Shown: positions 56,179 to 64,000 of the stretch, piece by piece | How the letters are laid out: every line of letters begins with the position of its first letter | Position numbering within the stretch: position 1 is the first letter of the stretch | Assembly (NCBI GenBank): GCA_904066235.2 | Contig: CAJFCV020000004.1 | Coordinates: forward strand, 10,974,001 to 11,038,000 | DNA length: 64,000 nucleotides | Origin: Bursaphelenchus xylophilus | Lineage: Eukaryota > Nematoda > Chromadorea > Rhabditida > Aphelenchoididae | Direction of reading: 5' to 3' | Notes under the pieces: model-generated | Told to the model about the DNA's origin: nothing | Databases searched by the model: none | Seen by the model: the letters and a program-made list of their open reading frames with translations, nothing else | Position numbers and translations under genes: made by a program

Positions 56179-57668
56179 TACTCCCCGTACAATGTTTTGA
56201 CCCCCCTCCTAACTCCGTCCAAAGTGTACTAATTCGGACCAAATTTGGTATGTAGTATACTCACAGGCTAGTAACAAAAAATAACATAGCAGGACATACC
56301 TTATAGTTGAATTTCAAAAGCTAGGGGCAATTTTCAAAAATCACCTTAAAAAATCGAGGAAAAAGTTTTGACCCCCCTTAAAAAACGTCAGATATCGCCA
56401 GCGGATGCCACGCAAACTTATTGTAATCGACGTCCCATACCTGAATACAGGTTAATAAATGGTTTTCCGTTGAATGCTTCGTTGCATTTGAGGATTCAAC
56501 GCGTTAAACCGTTTTTGATGTAGAGCTGCCCAAAATTGTAAAAATCTTGCCCTAGCGCTTTCCTAGAGCTCTAAATTGGGTTTATATTATGTGCTTTAGA
56601 CCTGTATTTACATTCTCCATTCAATAAAAGTGCATGGTGGCCTGGCGGTGTAGATTCGGCAGATACCCTCTTGTCATGCCCAGCCTTGGTGAGCCATTTG
56701 CTCTTTGACTCAAGGTCGAGATGTGGTCGTTAGGTCCTCATTGTAATCCTGAGACTCCTCGTTCCTCTCAAACAAAGAATAAACTCCGGCTGGCACGGTC
56801 TCATATGGTTTGCAGGCGCAACTTCGCCGATCTGCACCTTAACGAAAAACCCGAGTTTTTCAAATGGATTTTTAGCCACCAAAAACGGCTTTCATTTGAT
56901 GGACCAGTTAATTTAAGACGCTACAGCACCCACCATACTCATTTGAGACGTATGAAACACCAAATGGGAGGTGGGGATGTAATAGTACTCGGGGTCATCT
57001 ACAGTAACGGCAAACTTAAGATTAAGGTGAATGAAACCCATTACAAAACGTGTCAAATCAAAACATTTTACATTACTGAGAGTAAATAGGAGTCTCAGGA
57101 TTACATTGAGGACCTAACGACCACATCTCGACCTTGAGTCAACGAGCAAATGGCTCACCAAGGCTGGGCATGACAAGAGGGTATCTGCCGAATCTACTCC
57201 GCCAGGCCACCATGCACTTTTATTGAAAGGAGAAGGTAAATACAGGTCTAAAACACATAATATAAACCCAATTTAGAGCTCTAGGAAAGCGCTAGGGCAA
57301 GATTTTTACAATTTTGGGCAGCTCTACATCAAAAACGGTTTAACGCGTTGAATCCTCAAATGCAACGAAGCATTCAACGGAAAACCATTTATTAACCTGT
57401 ATTCAGGTATGGGACGTCGATTACAATAAGTTTGCGTGGCATCCGCTGGCGATATCTGACGTTTTTTAAGGGGGGTCAAAACTTTTTCCTCGATTTTTTA
57501 AGGTGATTTTTGAAAATTGCCCCTAGCTTTTGAAATTCAACTATGAGGCATGTCCTGCTATGTTATTTTTTGTTACTAGCCTGTGAGTATACTACATACC
57601 AAATTTGGCCCGATTTAGTACACCTTGGACCGAGTTTGGAGGGGGGTCAAAACATTGTACGGGGAGTA
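56179..57668. mobile_element. Tc1-like element with long TIRs, copy 2
   Basis: TA duplication at 56177-56178 and 57669-57670; tips TACTCCCCGTACAATG and its complement. Arms of about 540-580 bp flank the open frame at 56721-57089. It is roughly 80-85% identical to the element at 4630-6140 by eye and in the opposite orientation relative to the open frame. Confidence 0.85.
56721..57089 (+). CDS. Tc1-type transposase fragment in long-TIR element, copy 2
   Basis: 122 codons, open, same length as the frame at 5220-5588. The block is HQKRLSFDGPVNLRRY then QMGGGDVIVLGVIY; the catalytic Asp of the first copy (DQK) is His here, so this copy could not be catalytic even if the rest of the domain were present. 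SNGKLKIKVNETH is identical in both copies. Confidence 0.55.
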   Translation: MWSLGPHCNPETPRSSQTKNKLRLARSHMVCRRNFADLHLNEKPEFFKWIFSHQKRLSFDGPVNLRRYSTHHTHLRRMKHQMGGGDVIVLGVIYSNGKLKIKVNETHYKTCQIKTFYITESK

Positions 57669-57670
57669 TA

Positions 57671-58580
57671 TTATCAGAGGCCGCTGAAAAATGGGAGCTG
57701 ACATTTACAGGGACTAATATAATGGTTGTGATATAGCAGAACAGTTGACAATTACAAAGCTATTTTTCTTTCCATTGATTACGGTATTCGTGCCAGTACA
57801 CACCTTTATTTTTTAATTTTGTCCATTTTTTGGCTCACCCTGTACAATCTGATAAATGCAATATGACCATCGAAACTAATACATTTTTCTGCCGACTGTT
57901 TGCATATTCATACGTATCTTGACGTATGTCATTTCCAAGTTTACAATTAGTGCAGACTACATTCGAAGTTCCTACTTTCAGATACAAAAATAGGATGGAA
58001 TGTACTTTGAGCAGTTTCGTTTTATCATGATTAAAAGACATCCGGCCGCGTTCGGGAAGCTTTGTCTGCCAAAATTCCTTGAGGAATTTGCTAATTCACT
58101 GTCACGTTTGGATTTGTAATAACTTCTACAAAAGGCTAAGCCGCTCAAAATGCCGCTGACGACGTTTCTGTGAAAAAGTAATTTTAGGCGGCTTGGCAGC
58201 GATGAGGCCATTACGAAACGGGTTGTTTTGTTAGACAACATATTCATCAGGCTTACTGTGGGTGTGTAGAATTCGACGAACAGATTATCAAGTTTTATTT
58301 TATCAAAAACAAAAGCCATCGGACAGGACAAAGGAAAGGATTAGTCAATTTCCTTATTTGCTTCCTGATTATAACCGCATTTCCAACTTCTTTGCTGCAC
58401 ACCTTTCCAAACTCCCCGCATAATCCATTTCGGAAATATTTATTCGACGATATGGCTTGCATTATATACAATAACAATAAAAGATTTACCCATTTTCAGA
58501 CACTTGTACGTTAACAATTGACGAGACACAGCTTTTGTAACAATGTAACCGTTGAATGACATAACAAATAAAGGTATTGC
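57671..58580. other. Intergenic stretch, no supported gene
   Basis: A 117-codon frame on the minus strand (57978-58331) has no recognisable motif and no splice context. GGCTCACCCTGTA at 57833 resembles a transposon tip, but no partner was found. Confidence 0.4.
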
Positions 58581-58622
58581 GTGTTTTCATGGAATTCAGC
58601 AAACGTGAAGGGAGTTCGAACC

Positions 58623-58648
58623 GAGAGAGAGAGAGAGAGAGAGAGAGC
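58623..58648 (+). repeat. (GA)n microsatellite
   Basis: About thirteen GA dinucleotides in a row. Confidence 0.95.
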
Positions 58649-58859
58649 GACAATTTTGGGAGTTTTTGGCTACGAAGAAACGTCAAATTTTAAGGCAACA
58701 ACAACAGAACATGGCAATCACAACAATAAATTAAGTGGAGGCACTGAAGGGTGTTCAATCGTAAGTGGGGTAGAGAGGCAATCAATTTTCTGGACGGGGT
58801 TTTCACAAAAATTTGAAGGAAATGATGACTTACGGCCATTTTTTCAGCAAAAATTCCTT

Positions 58860-59460
58860 TGGACTTGGGAAAATTCGCACTGTGCAGTTTTTGTCGCAAC
58901 CGCGAACTCTTGCGATGACTTGTCGCGGAAAAACAAGCCTGCGACAACAGCGATTCCCTTCGAAAAGCAAAAGCTCTCTCCAAAATCCAAAGCAAAATTG
59001 GAGTTTGGAGAGAGCGGCGAGATCAAAAGGACTTTCTGAAATGGATCGCACTGTGCTGTTTTTGTCGCAACCCGGAATTCTTGCGACGACTTGTCGCGCA
59101 AAAACCAACTTGCGACAGCCGCGATTCTTTTCGAGACGAAAGAAAAAGCAAAAGAGCGTTCATTTCGGCGAGATCAAAAGGGCTTTGTCCAAAGATTCGC
59201 ACAGTGCAGTTTTTGTCGCAACGCCGAACTCTTGCGATGACTTGTCGCAGAAAAACGAACTTGCGACAACCGCGATTCCCTTCGAACGAGAGTTTTTTCC
59301 GAAGCAAAGGCAAAAGAGAATTCATTTTGAAGAGAGCGGTGAGATCAAAAAGGACTTTCTCCAATGGTTCGCACAGTGCAGTTTTTGTCGCAACCCCGAA
59401 CTCTTGCGACGGATTGTCGCGGAAAAAGGAGTCTGCGAGAACCGCAGCTGGAAAAAAGTG
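58860..59460. repeat. Tandem repeat, four units of about 165 bp
   Basis: TTTTTGTCGCAACCGCGAAC-type blocks recur at about 58889, 59059, 59208 and 59382, each followed by TCTTGCGATGACTTGTCGC and then GCGACAACCGCGATTCCCTT. Spacing is about 150-174 bp with internal indels. The array is rich in GTCGC/GCGAC words, as are the SQ MITEs. It stays open in several frames on both strands. Confidence 0.8.
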
Positions 59461-59720
59461 AACGTCCAAAAAATGCGTCATAATGACTTCCGTTAAGATT
59501 GCAACAGGATTTTAAAAATTTGCCGGATTGTTTACCGGTTACAGTAGACCGGGTGGGGATGGCAATTAGCATCTTTTCCATTCGCAATACCCCGAATTTC
59601 CTACTTTTTTTGCCAAAACCTCGTCCAGCATGGTGAATTCGAAGTGAGACGACTACGGAGACAACACTACATGTCTAGAGGTTCCTATGAAGCGAAGGGG
59701 ATTCGAGATGGTCCCGAACT

Positions 59721-62551
59721 TTAGGTCAACATCCTCATCGTCGTCGTCGCGCCGCTGAACGAGTACATCGACAGTAGCAGGGTGGACATTTTGGTGAAGG
59801 CGCGCGCCGAATTGACCTGTTGATCGATCTCATTCCACTTCTCCATCCGCCCCTCCATGAAGTTGGGCTGCAGACGGGTGGCGTTCACGTCGATGGACAA
59901 GTATTGAGGTATTGAGGAGTTTTGCGCGACCGGCTCCCACTGTTCGGTCTGGTTCTCTCCGTTGGGGTCGCTGAAAATGACGAGGTTAGGGTTTTGTCAT
60001 CCAACCGGCTTAACTATGAGAGTTAACGTAATTTCACGGTTAATCTCTTAATTGTATGATATAAACGTTGTCTTGTGCTAGCCCAGAGGCGCCAAATACA
60101 TGACGCACTTCCTGCATTCGCTTCGAAATCCGTTTAAATCCCAATTTTCGAGGAAGATTAGGTGTGGAACTGTACGTTAATATCAATGTGATATAACCGC
60201 CACAACATAATATACAAATTTTAATCTTCGAAATTCTGGGTATTAATTCACCGTGACATCAAGCAAAACTTGAGGCTTTGAGGACCTCCGAACGTCAAGG
60301 CCTCTCAAGCACATGTTGATTGGATTAATGAATCCGTAAACACTTACCTGTACTTGGCAAAGTTGACAAAGTACGTGCTGAGCTGTTCGGAGATGATATG
60401 ATCGTCGGGCGTCGGCTCATAGACTTCGTTTTCATCGAGCCCGAAGAGGTACTGTAGGTCTGAGCAATGCATGGAACCTAAAATTACATGAATTTAAATG
60501 ACGGCAGGGATTAAAATCGGCTGGAAATAGAAGCAACGTGAAGATTAGAGAGTCGTTTCACGTCATCTCCAACCTGAGCAACGTAAATTTCGCCAATTGC
60601 AGAGGACAAAAGATGACAAAAATTTTACAGCAATTCACTGCCGTTTGGGCACAGTGAAATTTTCCGAAAATTCCGCTTACCTTGAAAGGGATAACGTTCA
60701 GTGGCTGGGGTCGGTCGGAAGTACTTGAACGTGTACAAGAACACGGGATTCTTCTTCTCCGTCGACTTCATCGCCAAATGATAAATGTCCTTGTTGAAGA
60801 TAATGTCCGACACAACCAACACACACTGTTTCATGAACTCCTCGCTGTCCTGCGGAAGCGACTTGTCCACGAAAAAGTCCATCGCCGCTTTCGCCAACAT
60901 GCTGTCGCCTTTCGTGTAGTAGGTCGCCATCGCAATGGCCGTCTCGTAGACATTGCCCTTGCCGAAGAAGGCGAGTGCTTCGAATTCGGTGTTGCCCGTC
61001 AACAGCGGGACATCGTGAATTCCTTGCTTTAGGTCTTCCAATGTGCCGGGCAAGAAGTCGTTGTCATAGACGGGTACCATCTTGAACTGGCCGTTCCCCG
61101 AGTAGTTCGCGTTCACATTCAACGCGCCTCCCATGGCCAGCTTCTCCGGCTCCAACGACTGCATGAACTTGAGCAGCTCTTTGTTGGTGTCCGATGCAGA
61201 GTTCTCGTTCGTGGGCTGGAAACCGTAGAACTTGGCGAGATCAAGCATTTGTTGTCGTATCAGCGCGGGCTGTGTGACTCCGTTCTCGCCCGTCGACCCC
61301 GACATTGGTGCCGCTTTGTGGAACAGGCCTAAAAATAGGTCGTATAGGTCGTAGGATCGGCGGAAAAAAACCCGGAGAAATGCTTGCTCGAGCGCAGCCC
61401 TTACCTTTCGTCGTCGGAGACATTAGCAGCGCGTGCGTGGCGGACCCGCCCGCACTCTGGCCGAAGATCATAATGTTCTTGACGTCGCCGCCGAACGCCT
61501 CGACGTTCTCGTTGACCCATTCGAGGGCCTGCTTCATGTCCCAGAGCGCCTGATTGCCGGGCGCGTTCGCGTCGCCGGTGGTGAAGAAGCCGAAGATACC
61601 CGTCCGATAGTTCAAAGTAATAACAATAACATTTTTTGTAACAAGAATGCGCGCGATCCCCTCGTCGCCGACGGTGGCCGATGAGCCCATGACATAAGCG
61701 CCCCCGTGGATGTACACCATGACGGGCAGTTTTGACTTGACTTTCTGCAAGAATTTACAATAGAATTCCATGTTATTTGTGTGTTGCAAGACAGCAGCGA
61801 AACATTTTCTCACCAAATCCTTATCCAGCGGCGTGAAGACGTTGACGGATAAGCAGTCCTCGTCGAAGCGTATCGGTGGCATATGTGGCTTCCTGTTTTC
61901 GGCCAAAAAATAACATGCAGGCCCAAATTGTGTGAACCGTCTGGTCCCTCGCCAGCTCCGCGGCGGTCGGGGCTTCTGAAAATCGCGATTGGAAAGGTTA
62001 ATACGCAGTGAAATGTCGTTCTCTCCTCGGGACTTAAAATTCTTTGGCATTCCCGTGAATGATTTAATGCGATTTATTTAATTTTATTTTGGTAAAAATC
62101 GGTTTGTACTGTATGGCGCTTGGATTAGAAAATAATACAGAGGTGTTAGGGCTAAGGCGACTAGAGTCGTAAACGCGCAGTGTATTCAATTATCGGGGAA
62201 TGTCAGCAACGAAAAAAATGTACGTCCTGTTGACAAAAATGGCGTTTATGAGTCGTCATAAATTTTTGGACGTCGCTTAAGTGTCGTATTGCCAAAAATC
62301 TTCCGCTTTTGGCAGTCAAATTTTCAAAGATCACCGCTCACCTGAAACCGAAACTCTCCGGACGGCGCTCGCGCGTACGGAATCCCCATGAACGCTCCGA
62401 CTTTGCCGTTGTCGCCGAAATCGTAGACGCGGCCCTGCGCCTTCCCGTACTTGGTGCGGATCTGCGCGGTCAACGTAGCGGCGTTGGCGCGAACAAGGCT
62501 ACGACTATAGGAGAACACTATCATCGTTATTGCCATCCAGGCACTGCGCAT
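59721..62551 (-). CDS. Secreted type-B carboxylesterase, 579 aa
   Basis: Alpha/beta-hydrolase cleaving carboxyl esters outside the cell or in the secretory pathway. Exons: 62551-62342, 61975-61814, 61744-61405, 61328-60681, 60477-60348, 59970-59721 (1,740 nt, all phases join). The start ATG at 62551 opens a hydrophobic leader (residues 4-24, ending RANA). Family landmarks: FMGIPYARAP; EDCLSVNVFTP (Cys pair of the first disulphide loop); the oxyanion hole YIHGGAY (135-141); the nucleophile elbow GQSAGG with Ser221; an acidic residue in GNTEFEAL (Glu352 or Glu354); and His456 in MHCSDLQYLFG. The triad is therefore apparently complete. The elbow has Gln instead of the usual Glu (GESAGG). No C-terminal membrane anchor or PI-anchor signal is obvious, though the tail is mildly hydrophobic. 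Substrate unknown; not clearly an acetylcholinesterase. Confidence 0.92.
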
Positions 62552-63360
62552 ACTCAACAATATCACACAACAAAATGGTTAGTCGCGGAATGGTTATGTG
62601 ATGATATATGAAGGGTCTCCAGTTAATCTGAAAGAACACAACCAATTACTCTGCAAATTGAAACGGCCTAACAAATGGGGCATGGCCTAACAAAAAAAGG
62701 CGCGGCGAAACAGTGGGTTCCACCCGCGACGATACTCGGAAAAAGCCGGCTTCGGATTAGCTTCCGACTTGAAAATACACTCTTAAAACGCCAAACTAAT
62801 AAGCGAGAATTAGTCAGACGCAGCCTCTCATCATAGTACAAGCCTTCGACTCAAAATAAACAGTAAAATTCGACCCGAGGAGGTATAATTACTGCGGTTA
62901 AATCCGCAAAAATCCCGAGATTAGCCGAAAAGGTTGCACACGTATCACAAGTGCCCGAAATTTCGAATGTAACGCGGCTTAAATACTGTATTAAGGGATC
63001 GACGACGACCGCTTGTCAAGGCGTACGACTGATAGGGCTGTTTTGCGAGCGCTATGGCTCCCCTACGGTATGCGAAATTGTTGGGAATGAGGGTGGACAT
63101 AATTACGGGCCTAATTACTGCCATGGAGTGTAAGAACGAAGGAAAGGTGGGGCTAATTGAGACTTCCGGAGCAAAACAATAGTGAACATAATTAATAGCC
63201 AAGACTTCAATTTTCAATTACACGTCCGTTTCCGCGAAAAATCTTTGAAATCCCCTCTAAACAAACATCCAGATTTTGCTTTCAAGACCGGATAACAGGA
63301 AGAGCATCGTTGGCAAATGTCAAATGCGGAGTCTAGGCGGTCAGGTGGACGAAAATTCAA
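62552..63360. other. Upstream region of the carboxylesterase, nothing recognised
   Basis: Unique-looking DNA with no supported gene. The promoter of the esterase should lie here, but no motif stands out. Confidence 0.4.
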
Positions 63361-63362
63361 TA

Positions 63363-63520
63363 TCAAACTGTCGGGAAAATAATGAGAGCAATGTCACTGC
63401 GTAATTCGCGTCGCTGAAGTAAAAAACAACTTGATTTTGTCGCGATACAATTCATTTTCTCGGCGACGATGCGATTTTCGATGCAACAGAGTGCATAAGT
63501 ATTATTTTCCCGACAGACCA
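63363..63520. mobile_element. SQ-family MITE
   Basis: AAACTGTCGGGAAAATAATG to ATTATTTTCCCGACAGACC, with weakened tips. Confidence 0.8.
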
Positions 63521-63795
63521 AAAAAAATCTCTGCTAGAGGACGCAAACAAGAAAAAAATAATTAAAAACACGACATTTTAAAGGCTTAAGCCAAAGTACT
63601 ACAAATGTCGCAGTAAATGTTCCAAAAAGGCCAATACTCTTTCTCTCCAAATTTAGTACAAGTTTGTACAAGTTGAAAAATGAAGTGACAATACAAAAAG
63701 CAGATTTGTTTGGAGGTGACATTAAGTTTGAAGTAAAAATGTTAAGTCTCCTCAAAGTTTACAACAAGACATTTGTTAAAATTAAAAGTGGATAC

Positions 63796-63854
63796 GTATC
63801 AGTCTGTCTGGAAAATAATGTGGATGACACATTATTTTCCCGCCAGACTGATAT
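63796..63854. mobile_element. Minimal SQ-family hairpin, about 59 bp
   Basis: TATCAGTCTGTCTGGAAAAT, then AATGTGGATGACACATT, then ATTTTCCCGCCAGACTGATA. It is the arms alone, with almost no loop, and belongs to the ATGTGGAT subfamily. Confidence 0.9.
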
Positions 63855-64000
63855 TTGTAACATTATGTTTTCTAAAGGAAATTCACTACATGTAATAATA
63901 CAAAGATCGGAAATTTTATGACCAATTGTTTGCACAAAAAAGTAAACAGATTTTTGAAAATTCATTTTCTCCAAAAATTCAATTTCTTCCAGCCAAAAAG

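Noticed and set aside
57978..58331. 117-codon minus-strand gene
   Set aside because: No recognisable motif, no flanking splice sites that join to other exons, and the region looks like decayed repeat.
58813..59496. 227-codon protein-coding gene
   Set aside because: The frame follows a tandem repeat that is open in other frames and on the other strand too; no domain or splice context.

Overview
The window is eukaryotic nuclear DNA, most likely from a nematode. The genes are split by GT-AG introns with short TTTCAG-type acceptors. The gene set (tandem UDP-glycosyltransferases, tandem ClC channels, a divergent SLC17 carrier, DCAF1, an orphan 7TM receptor, a secreted carboxylesterase) fits a free-living or soil nematode, but I cannot name the species. 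About half of the window is repeats, mostly TA-flanked inverted-repeat elements that have expanded introns and intergenic DNA. Exon boundaries were worked out by hand and checked for reading phase; single-base errors are possible.

Layout. 1-3270 (-): a UGT gene running off the left edge. 4630-6140: a Tc1-like element with very long terminal inverted repeats (TIRs). 7593-12864 (-): a complete UGT paralogue with the same exon plan. 12865-21382: gene-free, full of repeats, including a hAT-type non-autonomous element with a perfect 8-bp target duplication. 21383-25523 (+): an SLC17/MFS carrier. 25524-29549: repeats, including two facing tRNA-headed repeat copies. 29550-33867 and 35552-38733 (+): two tandem ClC-1/2-like chloride channels with thirteen matching exons each. 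39151-54901 (-): a DCAF1 (VprBP) orthologue of nineteen exons, whose intron 11 holds a whole seven-transmembrane receptor gene (47872-51214, +) on the opposite strand. 54902-59720: repeats, including a second long-TIR Tc1-like element (56179-57668) and a 165-bp tandem repeat. 59721-62551 (-): a secreted type-B carboxylesterase with an apparently intact triad. 62552-64000: no gene seen.

Functionally the genes are unrelated except for local duplications. The UGT pair (conjugation of lipophiles in the ER) and the ClC pair (anion conductance) each arose by tandem duplication. The carboxylesterase could work with the UGTs in xenobiotic metabolism, but that is only inference. DCAF1 is a substrate receptor of CUL4-DDB1 ubiquitin ligase.

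The most interesting material is in the mobile DNA. Two long-TIR elements keep an open 122-codon fragment of a Tc1-type transposase in their loop. One MITE (short inverted-repeat element) family has about twenty copies in subfamilies whose two arms change together. A second TA-flanked foldback family has put exactly one copy into each of four UGT1 introns but none into its paralogue.
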